From Lachnospiraceae bacterium (GTDB lineage: Bacteria > Bacillota > Clostridia > Lachnospirales > Lachnospiraceae): 21,921 nucleotides of DNA. Below are positions 7,472-16,220 of this stretch, one piece after another. A program made the translations under genes and the position numbers. Every line of letters starts with the position of its first letter. Within the stretch, counting starts at the first letter, position 1. The DNA is taken from contig JAAVAA010000037.1 in the NCBI GenBank assembly GCA_014804285.1, forward strand, positions 28,987 through 50,907, given 5' to 3'. Under the pieces are notes generated by a model, which had not been told where the DNA came from, did no database searches, and saw only the letters and a list, made by a program, of their open reading frames with translations.

Positions 7472-8587
7472 ATGCCGCCCATCAGTATCTTAGTAAAACC
7501 TGCATCCGGATTATGTAATCTGCGCTGTCACTACTGTTTTTATGCAGACGAAATGGAAAACCGCTCCCAGCCCTCCTATGGAATTATGTCAGATGAGGCT
7601 CTGGAAGCTGTTATACAAAAAACTCTCGCCTTTGCACAGGGCTCCTGCAGCATCACTTTTCAGGGCGGAGAACCCACTTTGACAGGTTTGGACTTTTACC
7701 GGAAATGTCTTAAACTTGAGGAAAAGTATAATGTCAATCAAATTCCTGTTTCCCACTCCCTTCAGACCAACGGCTATTTGCTGGACGAAGAATGGTGCCG
7801 CTTTTTTGCGGAAAATAAGTTTCTGGTGGGTCTGTCCCTGGATGGAATAAAGTCCGCCCATGATGCCTACCGAAAAGATTCTTCCAGAGAGGATACCTAC
7901 TTCCATACGCTGCATGCCGCACAACTTTTGCAGCAGGCGGGGGTGGAATTTAACATCCTGACCGTAGTCAACAAAAGAACCGCTTCCAAGATAGACAAAA
8001 TCTATCATTTTTATCAAAAGCAGGGGTTTTACTGGCAGCAATACATAGCCTGTCTGGATCCCATCGGAGAACATGCCGGAAAACAGGATTATTCCCTTAC
8101 CCCCGATGCATACGGGCATTTTTTGATTGACCTGTTCCGGCTATGGTCACTGGATCTGTTTAAGGGAAAACAGCCCTATATCCGCCAGTTTGAAAATTAT
8201 ATAGGAATTCTTTTGGGAAAATATCCGGAATCCTGCGAACAGCGTGGGGTGTGTACCTTCCAGAATGTAGTGGAAGCAGACGGAAGCGTATACCCTTGTG
8301 ATTTTTATGTGTTGGACGAATATAAACTTGGAAATTTAAAAGAAGATAATTTTGTACAGATTGAAGATCGGAGGAAGCAGAGTCTCTTTATACAGCAATC
8401 TCTGAACCACACCCAAAAATGTCAAAACTGCCGCTATTTTTTCATTTGTAGAGGCGGCTGCCGCAGACACAGACAACTGCCGGGAACTAAGAACGGGGAA
8501 AATTATTTTTGCAGATCCTATCAGATGTTTTTTGATGCCTGTCTGCCAAAGCTTCAGGAAATAGCTCTCCGTTGTTCCCATTCCTGA
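7472..8587 (+). CDS. Anaerobic sulfatase-maturating enzyme (radical SAM/SPASM)
   Basis: A 371-residue radical SAM enzyme that converts the active-site Cys or Ser of sulfatases to formylglycine without oxygen. It shows the radical SAM cluster motif CNLRCHYC (Cys15, Cys19, Cys22), GGEP (65-68), and a C-terminal SPASM part with eight further cysteines (255, 261, 276, 317, 320, 326, 330, 347) for two auxiliary iron-sulfur clusters. Asp277 next to Cys276 (YPCDFY) corresponds to the catalytic Asp known from the Clostridium perfringens enzyme; that match is from memory. Start at 7472 is set by AAAGGAGG at 7457-7464; an upstream in-frame start at 7442 overlaps the palindrome region and has no ribosome site. 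Its likely client is the Cys-type sulfatase at 10542. Confidence 0.93.
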   Translation: MPPISILVKPASGLCNLRCHYCFYADEMENRSQPSYGIMSDEALEAVIQKTLAFAQGSCSITFQGGEPTLTGLDFYRKCLKLEEKYNVNQIPVSHSLQTNGYLLDEEWCRFFAENKFLVGLSLDGIKSAHDAYRKDSSREDTYFHTLHAAQLLQQAGVEFNILTVVNKRTASKIDKIYHFYQKQGFYWQQYIACLDPIGEHAGKQDYSLTPDAYGHFLIDLFRLWSLDLFKGKQPYIRQFENYIGILLGKYPESCEQRGVCTFQNVVEADGSVYPCDFYVLDEYKLGNLKEDNFVQIEDRRKQSLFIQQSLNHTQKCQNCRYFFICRGGCRRHRQLPGTKNGENYFCRSYQMFFDACLPKLQEIALRCSHS

Positions 8588-8653
8588 AACAATTCAAAAA
8601 GCAGAAATGTCTATATTTGCCGCATAATAAAACATGGAATTCATTTTCAGGCT

Positions 8654-8662
8654 TGTTATACT
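8654..8662 (+). promoter_or_regulatory. Possible extended -10 promoter for the TSUP permease
   Basis: TGTTATACT matches an extended -10 element (TGn plus TATACT at 8657-8662), about 50 bases before the permease ATG. No convincing -35 was found. The permease could equally be read through from the maturase gene, which ends 127 bases upstream. Confidence 0.3.
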
Positions 8663-8714
8663 TGCTTCATATAGAAAAGATCAGCTGCTTTTCGGAAAGG
8701 AGTACAGTTATCAA

Positions 8715-9503
8715 ATGAAATTCCTTGTAATTATTCTAGTATGTTTCTTTTCATCCATTGTCGGTTCCATCTGCGGAATCGGCGGTGGGGTCATCATTAA
8801 GCCTGTACTGGATGCCACCGGTCTCATGCCGGTGACCACAATTTCTTTTTTGTCCGGCTGTACTGTTTTGTCCATGTCCTTTGTATCCTTATATAAGAAT
8901 TTAAAGGCGCCCGGGGATTCTTCCTTTGACCGGGTATTTGCCTCGGTTTTGGCTTTTGGAGCTGTCATAGGCGGGATCCTTGGCAAAGACCTCTATCAAG
9001 ACCTGATAGGCAAACTGCCCAATACGGATGGGGTGGGCGCCGTACAGTCCGCTGTCCTCGCCGTTATAACGCTGGGAACTTTAGTTTATACCCTGTTTAA
9101 AAAAAGGATTCCCACCAGGCGGATCTCAAACAAACTGACTGTGCTTTTGATCGGCATCTTTCTCGGTGTTTTATCCTCCTTTTTGGGCATTGGCGGCGGG
9201 CCTGTAAATCTGGTGGCACTATCTTATTTTTTTTCCATGGCTGCAAAGCAGTCCGCCATGTATTCCATTTATACCATTCTCTTTTCGCAGATTTCCAGCC
9301 TTCTTTTTACCCTGTGGAAAGGAACTGTCCCTCCCTTTCAGCTCCCGATGCTGCTTCTGATGATTCTGTGCGGAATTTTTGGCGGCTATGCCGGAAGTAA
9401 AATAAACCGTCGTTTAGACGACCACATGGTCGATAAATTATTTACAGGCATCATGTCTCTGATTATCGGCATCTGCTTCTCCAACATTCTGCGCTATCTG
9501 TGA
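8715..9503 (+). CDS. TSUP (TauE/SafE) family anion permease
   Basis: A 262-residue membrane protein of the TSUP family, whose studied members move sulfite, sulfoacetate, sulfate-like anions or other sulfur compounds across the cytoplasmic membrane. It has about eight hydrophobic segments in two repeats, each with the family's glycine motif: CGIGGGVIIKP (20-30) and FLGIGGGPVNL (156-166). I chose the ATG at 8715, preceded by AAAGGAG at 8696-8702 with a 12-base spacer; an in-frame ATG at 8634 would add 27 mostly polar residues without a ribosome site. Lying between the maturase and sulfatase genes, it may export the sulfate or sulfite made by desulfation; direction and substrate are inferred. 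Confidence 0.85.
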   Translation: MKFLVIILVCFFSSIVGSICGIGGGVIIKPVLDATGLMPVTTISFLSGCTVLSMSFVSLYKNLKAPGDSSFDRVFASVLAFGAVIGGILGKDLYQDLIGKLPNTDGVGAVQSAVLAVITLGTLVYTLFKKRIPTRRISNKLTVLLIGIFLGVLSSFLGIGGGPVNLVALSYFFSMAAKQSAMYSIYTILFSQISSLLFTLWKGTVPPFQLPMLLLMILCGIFGGYAGSKINRRLDDHMVDKLFTGIMSLIIGICFSNILRYL

Positions 9504-9518
9504 TTTGCGGAAACCTGT

Positions 9519-10388
9519 TTAAGACTCTGTCCACCACTTTGGCGTATTTTGTTTAAGGCTATCCTGCAAAAACTGTTTCGGAGGCACTCCCGTAAATTTT
9601 TTAAACACTCTGCTGAAATACAGGGGATCCTCAAATCCTACCAGCGCGGAAACGACGGAAACGCTCATGGTGTTTGTAAAAAGCAGATCTTTAGCTCTTT
9701 CAATCCGCAGTTCATTCAAAAAATGCATCGGCGCCGCACCCGTATAGCTTTTAAAGGTATGTGAAAAGTAACTTTCACTCAGCTTACAGTAATCCGCCAT
9801 AGACGCAATGCTCCATGGCTCCTGATAACTCTGGTTCAGTTTCATGATCAGCCGGTCGATTGAAAAGTGATCCTCCGGTATCTGTGTTCCCTGACTGCCA
9901 AAACGGCAGATCAGCGCAAGCATTTTATAGAAACTGCTGATGACCACGTCATTGTAAAGTGCTTTTTTGAGCTGCAATTCCGTTATGATCTCCTGAAATA
10001 AAATCTTCACGGAAAGGTTCTCGCCGATATAGCAATTTCCGATTTCGTATTTCCTCAAAATCTCATCACATGCCGTCCCGGTGAAATGGATCCAGTATAC
10101 TTCCGGGTTATCGTCGGCATAGTAAGCATAAACCTGAGGCTCCGCCGGACGAAACAAAAGAATATTGCCTGCCGGAATATTCACCCACTGCCCGTCAAGA
10201 AGATAATGTCCCATCCCTTTATATAAATATATGATCTGGTAATCAAGACGCCCGTCCGTGCGCTGCTGGGAATAATCCTTTGTTTTAAACACCTGCCAGC
10301 CGCAGCAGTTTACCACTATAGGATTTTCTGTATCCTCATATCCTATCGCACGCCGGCGGTTTCTCAAATGCCCGGATACATTGATCAT
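9519..10388 (-). CDS. AraC-family transcriptional regulator
   Basis: A 289-residue regulator. The N-terminal half (about 25-160) is a cupin-like ligand-binding domain, with LDYQIIYLYKGMGHYLLDGQ and IPAGNILLFRP typical of carbohydrate-sensing members. The C-terminal 100 residues hold the two helix-turn-helix units, with SIASMADYCKLSESYFSHTF and the signature run VSALVGFEDPLYFSRVFKKFTGVPPKQF. The start at 10388 has GGGAGGGAAAGGG just before it. It is transcribed divergently from the sulfatase gene and is convergent with the TSUP gene (15-base gap), so it probably activates the sulfatase in response to a sulfated-sugar ligand. The ligand is unknown. Confidence 0.92.
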   Translation of the reverse strand: MINVSGHLRNRRRAIGYEDTENPIVVNCCGWQVFKTKDYSQQRTDGRLDYQIIYLYKGMGHYLLDGQWVNIPAGNILLFRPAEPQVYAYYADDNPEVYWIHFTGTACDEILRKYEIGNCYIGENLSVKILFQEIITELQLKKALYNDVVISSFYKMLALICRFGSQGTQIPEDHFSIDRLIMKLNQSYQEPWSIASMADYCKLSESYFSHTFKSYTGAAPMHFLNELRIERAKDLLFTNTMSVSVVSALVGFEDPLYFSRVFKKFTGVPPKQFLQDSLKQNTPKWWTES

Positions 10389-10425
10389 CCCTTTCCCTCC
10401 CTTCGCACGTTTCTAAATTGCTTAC

Positions 10426-10434
10426 ATTTTAACA
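10426..10434 (-). promoter_or_regulatory. Possible extended -10 promoter of the AraC gene
   Basis: On the - strand TGTTAAAAT (TGn plus TAAAAT) lies about 38 bases before the AraC-family start codon. No good -35 is visible. Weak evidence. Confidence 0.25.
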
Positions 10435-10475
10435 TTCCAAAGCCGAAAAATCCATATGCAAAGCATAGTAATACA

Positions 10476-10503
10476 TAGACTTTCCAACACGGAAAGATAT
10501 ACT
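10476..10503 (+). promoter_or_regulatory. Candidate sulfatase promoter with inverted repeat in the spacer
   Basis: TAGACT (10476-10481), 16 bases, TATACT (10498-10503), about 39 bases before the sulfatase start. A perfect 6-bp inverted repeat CTTTCC-AACAC-GGAAAG (10480-10496) occupies almost the whole spacer and touches the -35 box, the place expected for a repressor site. Confidence 0.5.
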
Positions 10504-10541
10504 AAAAGCAAGATGATTACTGCAAGAAAAGGAGAAAAAAA

Positions 10542-12032
10542 TTGAAAAGACAAATTGTATTTCTGATGACAGACACAACAAGAAAAGATATGCTTGGCTG
10601 CTACGGAAATCCCGCCATGAAAACGCCGAATCTGGATCAGTTGGCCGCAGAGGGCATACGATACGAAAATGCCTATACCTGTCAGCCGGTATGCGGTCCT
10701 GCACGAAGCGCAATTTTCACAGGGACTTTCCCTCACACCAACGGAATGGTGACCAACAGCATTGCCATGGGCGCCAACGTAAAAACCATCGGTCAGCGGC
10801 TTCATGACAACGGCATTGAATGCGGTTACATCGGGAAATGGCATTTGGACGGCGGAGATTATTTTGGTCTGGGAATCTGTCCGGATGGCTGGAATCCGGA
10901 TTATTGGTATGATATGAAATGCTATCTGGAAGAATTGACCGAAGAGGAACGCATCCGTTCCCGGAATCCTATGGAATCTTATCAGGAAGATTTTTCAGAA
11001 TCTTTTACCTATGCCCACAGGTGCTCTGACCGTGCACTGCGGTTCATTGATGCGTACAAAGATCAGGATTTTTTTCTGGCTGTGTCTTACGATGAACCTC
11101 ACGGTCCTTCTCTGTGCCCTGCTCCTTACAACACCATGTATGATAATTTTCAATTTGAAAGCTGCCCTTCTTTTCAGGACGACCTGAGCAAAAAGCCTTT
11201 TATGCAGCAGATCTGGGCAGGTAAAAACATAGACGCTTCGGAAGAAGAAATCAATCACCCTTCCAGATCACTGTCTCTTTTTTTGGGCTGTAACTCCTAT
11301 GTGGATTACGAGATTGGCCGCGTCCTTGATGAAATCAAAAGGTTAATTCCAAACGCTATGGTTATTTTTACCTCCGATCACGGAGATATGCTGGGCGCTC
11401 ATCGGCTGTTTTCCAAAAATGCCACCGCCTATAAAGAGGTTGCCAATATTCCTCTTCTGATTAAGGGAGGCGCCGAGAACTGCGTCTTGCACACACCCGC
11501 TTCCCATATCGACCTGGCTCCCACGATCATGGAATACTTTGATCTCCCTATCCCCAAACTGCTTGAAGGAAAAAGCATGCTTTCCCAGATCAAAGATCCT
11601 TCAAAACCCGTAAATGACGTTGTCTTTATGGAATTTACAAGATATGAAGTGGATCATGACGGATTCGGCGGACTTCAGATCATGCGTGCCGTTATTTCCG
11701 ATAAATACAAGCTGGTGATCCACCTTCTGGATAGCGACGAGTTCTATGACCTTGAAGCAGATCCTTATGAGGTCAACAATTTGATTTCTGATGAAAATTA
11801 TCAAACTGCACGAAACGAACTCCATGACCGTCTGCTTGCCCATATGAACGAAACCCGGGATCTGTACAGAGGATACCAGTGGAGAATGCGCCCATGGCGG
11901 AAGGGATTTGTACCTGTATGGGATAACGACGGCTATACCAGACAAAGGGAAAATGAAGAGTATGAACCCCGACAGTTGGATTATGATACCGGGCTGCCCA
12001 TGGAAACAGCCGTCCGAAAAAAGAAAATGTAA
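10542..12032 (+). CDS. Cys-type sulfatase (formylglycine-dependent), cytoplasmic
   Basis: A 496-residue sulfatase of the alkaline-phosphatase superfamily (SulfAtlas S1 type) that hydrolyses sulfate esters. Seen: the N-terminal metal-binding block FLMTDTTRKDMLGCYG (7-22), the modification signature CGPAR (51-55, form C-x-P-x-R), GKWHL (98-102), DEPHGP (184-189) and TSDHGDMLGAH (277-287). Cys51 is the residue converted to formylglycine; a Cys rather than Ser form fits the anaerobic maturase in the same locus. There is no signal peptide, so the substrate must be imported. It starts with TTG, preceded by AAAAGGAG and a 7-base A-rich spacer. The substrate (for example sulfated mucin sugars or glycosaminoglycan disaccharides) cannot be read from sequence. 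Confidence 0.92.
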   Translation: MKRQIVFLMTDTTRKDMLGCYGNPAMKTPNLDQLAAEGIRYENAYTCQPVCGPARSAIFTGTFPHTNGMVTNSIAMGANVKTIGQRLHDNGIECGYIGKWHLDGGDYFGLGICPDGWNPDYWYDMKCYLEELTEEERIRSRNPMESYQEDFSESFTYAHRCSDRALRFIDAYKDQDFFLAVSYDEPHGPSLCPAPYNTMYDNFQFESCPSFQDDLSKKPFMQQIWAGKNIDASEEEINHPSRSLSLFLGCNSYVDYEIGRVLDEIKRLIPNAMVIFTSDHGDMLGAHRLFSKNATAYKEVANIPLLIKGGAENCVLHTPASHIDLAPTIMEYFDLPIPKLLEGKSMLSQIKDPSKPVNDVVFMEFTRYEVDHDGFGGLQIMRAVISDKYKLVIHLLDSDEFYDLEADPYEVNNLISDENYQTARNELHDRLLAHMNETRDLYRGYQWRMRPWRKGFVPVWDNDGYTRQRENEEYEPRQLDYDTGLPMETAVRKKKM

Positions 12033-12054
12033 TTATGAGGGACTTTTCCTGTCA

Positions 12055-12087
12055 TCTGATTTGCCCGCCCATAGCGGGCAAATCGGA
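12055..12087. terminator. Strong hairpin between convergent genes
   Basis: A perfect 11-bp stem GATTTGCCCGC / GCGGGCAAATC (12058-12068 with 12074-12084, 5-base loop), extendable to 14 pairs with one G-T. It sits between the ends of the sulfatase and amylase genes. Neither side has a clear T-run, so it may act as an mRNA end stabiliser as much as a classic terminator. Confidence 0.6.
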
Positions 12088-12096
12088 AAACAGCAC

Positions 12097-13791
12097 CTAC
12101 TTAAGCACCAGCACCGAATAGCCGGGCATTTTTGCCATTCCGCCTTCCAAGGTAATCTGCTCTTGTCCCGTAGCAAACATTGCCCGGACTTCGGTTTCAT
12201 CGCCCACAGCGCTTCCATTAAGTGTAATGCCGCTTAAATCCACCTCTTCTGTCTCCGAACCTGTCACAAATACAAGAAGGACTTCGGAACCGTCATAAGT
12301 CTTACGCAGCACACACACCGTGTCTTTCGACACACCTTCCAGATACTCTGCCGTTCCTCTGGCAATCTCCGGATTCTGGTTTCTAACTTTGATCACCTTT
12401 TTATAAAAATGGTATATAGAATCATCATCTGTCTGTTGTTCTTCCAGACTTTCAAACTTCATTTTCACTGCATCCATATCGGCAGGTCCGCGGCACATGC
12501 CTTCCGCATCAGCATCCATGCTCCAATACATAGGCGCACGCTTATTTTCGTCCTTGCCGGAACCTTTCATTCCCAGTTCCTCTCCATAATAAATGAAAGC
12601 CGATCCGCTCATAAACAGATTCATTGCCGCTGCCAGCTTTGTCTGATTGGCGGAATAATCCCCGGCATAATAACCAGCGCTTCTCCCTAAATCATGATTC
12701 GTATAAAAAGGCGCGTCAATATAGTTTTCATTATAGGAACCGTAAACCTCCTTCAAAGATGCCACTGCCTCTCCATATCTGGAAGCCGGAGCACCGTTTA
12801 GCACCTTAGAGATGATTCCATCTTTATCCGCAAAGGCAAAATCAAAAATACTGTCAATACCGCTTGCATAATAAGGCGCATACTCTGTCATCGGCAGCCA
12901 CGCTTCTCCCACCAGATACGCGTCTTCCTTCTGTGATTTAACCGTATCAGTCAGCCATGACAAAAATTCAACATTTGCCTGCGGCGCTCCGCTGTAATAT
13001 TCTTTTACCGCATCCAGACGGAATCCTCCTATACCCATATCAAGCCAAAAGTCCGTAATCTCTGAAATTTCTTTTTTCAATGCTTCACAATCCAGATTCA
13101 AATCGGGCATCTCAGACCAGAACTGAGCCTCATAATACCATTCTGTGCCTTCTACTGCATAGTAACCGCCGCTCTGTTCTTTAGAAAAATGATAGTAATC
13201 AAAATAGGGACAGTCTTCGGCATCCGGTTCCCCATCCCCTAGTTCCTGCAAATAGGTATACGCTTCCTTAAACCACGGATTCTGTGACGAACTGTGGTTT
13301 AATACAAGATCCATGATGACCTTGATCCCACGCTTATCACATTCGGCAAGCAGTTCTTTAAAATCTTCCATCGTACCATATGTTTCATCAATTGCATAAT
13401 AATCCGCCACATCATATTTATGATAAGTAGGGGAAGGATTCACCGGCATCAGCCAGATACCGTTACAGCCTAAATCTGTATCTGTCGTATCATCTCCATC
13501 GTTGATATAATCCAGCTTAGAGATTAATCCCTGTAAGTCTCCGACTCCATCTCCGTCACTGTCACAAAAGGAATAAACAAACACTTCGTAGTAAGTCCGG
13601 TAATTATCGTCGATCATATTAAGAGGGATCGTATCTGTCACATCTTCTACAACACTTCCTGCACCGTCTTCCGAATTTTCAAGCACGGGCGTTGTCCCAT
13701 TGTCCGCATTTGCTCCGCACCCTGCCAGAAGTATCGCTGCTGACAGTATAAATGAAGTTATTTTTATGTCGATTCCATTTCTTTTTCTCAT
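12097..13791 (-). CDS. Alpha-amylase lipoprotein, GH13
   Basis: A 564-residue secreted GH13 alpha-amylase anchored to the outer face of the membrane. The N-terminus is a lipoprotein signal with lipobox LLAGC (Cys25), then a Glu/Asp/Gly-rich linker to about residue 55. The catalytic barrel shows a calcium-loop-like DSDGDGVGDLQGL (77-89) and the four GH13 regions: DLVLNH (161-166), GFRLDAVKEY (256-265, nucleophile Asp260), GEAW (295-298, acid/base Glu296) and TNHD (364-367). A C-terminal beta domain follows. The start at 13791 is chosen because it opens the signal peptide and has CGGAG nearby; a longer reading frame runs back into the malG-like gene. Downstream of malG by 98 bases, it may be read through or use a weak own promoter (TTGATT, 17 bases, GATATT; 13819-13847). 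It would supply maltodextrins to the MalE/F/G importer. Confidence 0.93.
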   Translation of the reverse strand: MRKRNGIDIKITSFILSAAILLAGCGANADNGTTPVLENSEDGAGSVVEDVTDTIPLNMIDDNYRTYYEVFVYSFCDSDGDGVGDLQGLISKLDYINDGDDTTDTDLGCNGIWLMPVNPSPTYHKYDVADYYAIDETYGTMEDFKELLAECDKRGIKVIMDLVLNHSSSQNPWFKEAYTYLQELGDGEPDAEDCPYFDYYHFSKEQSGGYYAVEGTEWYYEAQFWSEMPDLNLDCEALKKEISEITDFWLDMGIGGFRLDAVKEYYSGAPQANVEFLSWLTDTVKSQKEDAYLVGEAWLPMTEYAPYYASGIDSIFDFAFADKDGIISKVLNGAPASRYGEAVASLKEVYGSYNENYIDAPFYTNHDLGRSAGYYAGDYSANQTKLAAAMNLFMSGSAFIYYGEELGMKGSGKDENKRAPMYWSMDADAEGMCRGPADMDAVKMKFESLEEQQTDDDSIYHFYKKVIKVRNQNPEIARGTAEYLEGVSKDTVCVLRKTYDGSEVLLVFVTGSETEEVDLSGITLNGSAVGDETEVRAMFATGQEQITLEGGMAKMPGYSVLVLK

Positions 13792-13847
13792 AATCTCCGA
13801 TTCCCTTCTTATATAACCAATATCTGAATACCATTTTGCGCAATCAA

Positions 13848-13875
13848 ACAGGCTGCGCATCCATACACAGCCTGT
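13848..13875 (-). terminator. Hairpin between malG and amylase genes
   Basis: An 8-bp perfect stem ACAGGCTG / CAGCCTGT (13848-13855 with 13868-13875, 12-base loop), 15 bases after the malG-like stop. On the - strand it is followed only by TTTGATTG, so it may reduce rather than stop readthrough into the amylase gene. Confidence 0.4.
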
Positions 13876-13889
13876 CGTTTTGTCATTTA

Positions 13890-14732
13890 TTAGCCCTTTA
13901 CAGAACCGCCTGTAATACCTTCTACATAACATTTCTGCATAATTACAAACAGGATTGAGATTGGAATCGCTATGATAACACCACCAGCACAGAATACTGA
14001 GAAGTATTTATTGATCATAGACTTTCCTAACATGTTGAACAGTCCGATTGCTACTGTCCAGTCAGTTGCCACGCCGGAATTAAGCATAAGCTTTGCAAAT
14101 ACAAAGTCACCCCAAGGCGCTAAGAACGCATTGATAACCGTGTAGACGATGATCGGCTTCGACAGCGGGATAATAACTGACCAGAAGATCTTCGCTTCAG
14201 AAGCCCCCTCAAGTCTCGCCGCTTCGCTCAAAGATATGGAAATCGTATCCATAAAGCCTTTACAAATCAGATAACCGAGTCCCGCACCCGCGGAGTACAC
14301 GATAATCATACCGAGATGGCTATTGGTCAATCCTATCGTCTTTAGAATAAAGTAAATAGCGATCATGGACAGCACACCCGGAAACATATTTAAGATGATA
14401 CTGAAACTCATCAATCCTTTTCTGCCTGTGAAACGCAACTTACTCATTGTGTAAGATACCATCAATACAAGAATGGTAGAAATCAGGCATGAGAAGATTG
14501 CAATAACCAGTGTGTTAAGGAACCACCTGTTATATTGCACAATTGAATCCGAACGCAGGAACAACTGTGCGTAGTTATCCAATGTCCACGTCTCCGGGAA
14601 GAAATGGGAAGTATTAATACCCTTATATCCGCTAAACGATGTGACAAACAGCCAAAGAATCGGAATCAGCCAAACCACTGCCAGGAAAAGTAAAATAAAA
14701 TGTCTTATAATAGATTTTATCGCCTTTTTCAT
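13890..14732 (-). CDS. malG: Maltodextrin ABC transporter permease, MalG-like
   Basis: A 280-residue inner-membrane permease with about six hydrophobic segments. It carries the EAA coupling motif SEAARLEGASEAKIFWSVII (169-188), which binds the ATPase subunit in this ABC family. Its ATG shares one base with the malF-like stop codon (TAATG), with GGAGGAG upstream inside malF, so the two are translationally coupled. It would pair with the MalF-like protein to form the channel for maltodextrins delivered by the MalE-like lipoprotein. Substrate is assigned from the neighbouring amylase and malQ, since permease sequence alone only gives the CUT1 sugar family. Confidence 0.9.
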   Translation of the reverse strand: MKKAIKSIIRHFILLFLAVVWLIPILWLFVTSFSGYKGINTSHFFPETWTLDNYAQLFLRSDSIVQYNRWFLNTLVIAIFSCLISTILVLMVSYTMSKLRFTGRKGLMSFSIILNMFPGVLSMIAIYFILKTIGLTNSHLGMIIVYSAGAGLGYLICKGFMDTISISLSEAARLEGASEAKIFWSVIIPLSKPIIVYTVINAFLAPWGDFVFAKLMLNSGVATDWTVAIGLFNMLGKSMINKYFSVFCAGGVIIAIPISILFVIMQKCYVEGITGGSVKG

Positions 14733-16159
14733 TATTGAAACTCCTCCTCCTTGTCTCCTTTAATCGTTCTGGTAAATGTTACCAGTGTAAACGCTGCACA
14801 GATGATGAATACAATAATACCTATAACGGATGCCATCTTATAGTTATAGTACTCATTCGTCAAACGGAACAACCATGTTACCAGCAGATCGACTTCCTTG
14901 GCATTAGAGTTTGCAAGAAGCTGATCGCTTGTAACAAATACATCCTGCGTTAACAGGTAGATAACGTTGAAGTTATTGATATTCTTGACAAAATCTGTGA
15001 TCAGACTCGGTCCTGTTACAAACAACACATAAGGCATCGTAATCTTGATGAATATCTGCATAGGATTTGCGCCGTCAATCCTTGCGCTTTCGATCTGATC
15101 TTCCGGTATGTTCATAAGCACACCTGTCGCAACCAGCATCTGATACGGTATACCGATCCAGATATTGATGATAACGATCATCACCTTTGCCCATCCGGGA
15201 TTTGTCAGGAATGGAATATAACTCAGATTAGCCGGTACAAGTCCGATATTCTTCAAAAAGTCCGTAACCCCGATACTGTTACAGAACGTATTAACGATAC
15301 CACTGTCCGCAAAGAAGTTACGAACCAAAAGCAAGGTTACGAACTGCGGCACAGCAATCGCTACAATAAAAAGCGTCCTCCAAAACTTCGGAAGCTTCGT
15401 CTTCTTATCATTGATAAACTTTGCCAGCAAAATACCGCCTATAAATGTGGTAAATGTAGCAAGTACCGCCCACTCCAGTGTCCATACGAGAACCTTTTTA
15501 AAAGAATACCCGAAGGTAACCGTCACGGAACTGGTGAATAAGTTCTTAAAATTTGACCATCCTACCCATGTAAATAATGCATTAGGAGGCATATGCTGCT
15601 GATCATAGTTTGTGAACGCTACCGCAATAAGGACTAAGATCGGCAGGATATTCATGATAATGATACCAATTGCCGGTAATGTCAGCAAAGTAATATGAAA
15701 TTTTTCATTAAACATCGTCCGCACATCTTCACGGAAGGTATTGATATGTTCTCCATTCTCCTGTTTCTGCTGCAGACGATATACTGCCTTCATGTTTGAA
15801 ATATAGAAAATAACAAAAACAAAAATGATAAATAATGCAATAATGGAATTTAAAAGAATCAGGAATGAGTTATCATAATCATTCACTGTACTAGTCATAG
15901 TCAGCGGATCAAAAACCTGCTCAAACTGTACCGTACCAAGCGTCCCAAACTTAGCGAGATTTGGAGCTGCGTATCCAATACACAGTACTATAAACAAAAC
16001 CTCTACCAGACACATGATGATACCGTTAATTATCTGTTTTCTGGCAAAATAGCCCGCACCCATCAATACTGCCGATAGCTTTACCCCAATATCTCCCTTG
16101 ACAAAGGCGGCTCCAAAATCTTTAAAATAATTTCCTATTGCATCTAATGCCTTTTTCAT
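14732..16159 (-). CDS. malF: Maltodextrin ABC transporter permease, MalF-like
   Basis: A 475-residue permease, longer than typical six-span CUT1 permeases. There are hydrophobic segments near 43-65 and 99-121, then six more from about 157 to 465. The EAA coupling motif is ESARIDGANPMQIFIKITMP (357-376). The N-terminal part with extra membrane segments and an external loop (about 66-98) resembles the MalF layout. The ribosome site GAGAGGAG precedes ATG at 16159. A terminator-like hairpin separates it from the malE-like gene, so the permeases are likely made at lower levels than the binding protein. Confidence 0.9.
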   Translation of the reverse strand: MKKALDAIGNYFKDFGAAFVKGDIGVKLSAVLMGAGYFARKQIINGIIMCLVEVLFIVLCIGYAAPNLAKFGTLGTVQFEQVFDPLTMTSTVNDYDNSFLILLNSIIALFIIFVFVIFYISNMKAVYRLQQKQENGEHINTFREDVRTMFNEKFHITLLTLPAIGIIIMNILPILVLIAVAFTNYDQQHMPPNALFTWVGWSNFKNLFTSSVTVTFGYSFKKVLVWTLEWAVLATFTTFIGGILLAKFINDKKTKLPKFWRTLFIVAIAVPQFVTLLLVRNFFADSGIVNTFCNSIGVTDFLKNIGLVPANLSYIPFLTNPGWAKVMIVIINIWIGIPYQMLVATGVLMNIPEDQIESARIDGANPMQIFIKITMPYVLFVTGPSLITDFVKNINNFNVIYLLTQDVFVTSDQLLANSNAKEVDLLVTWLFRLTNEYYNYKMASVIGIIVFIICAAFTLVTFTRTIKGDKEEEFQ

Positions 16160-16220
16160 ACGAAACTCCTCTCAGAAGCAAATATTTTATGCTATGTGAG
16201 CACTTTACCTACTATTTATG

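Noticed and set aside
13792..13932. N-terminal extension of the amylase reading frame
   Set aside because: It overlaps the malG-like gene and would bury the lipoprotein signal peptide; the start at 13791 is better.
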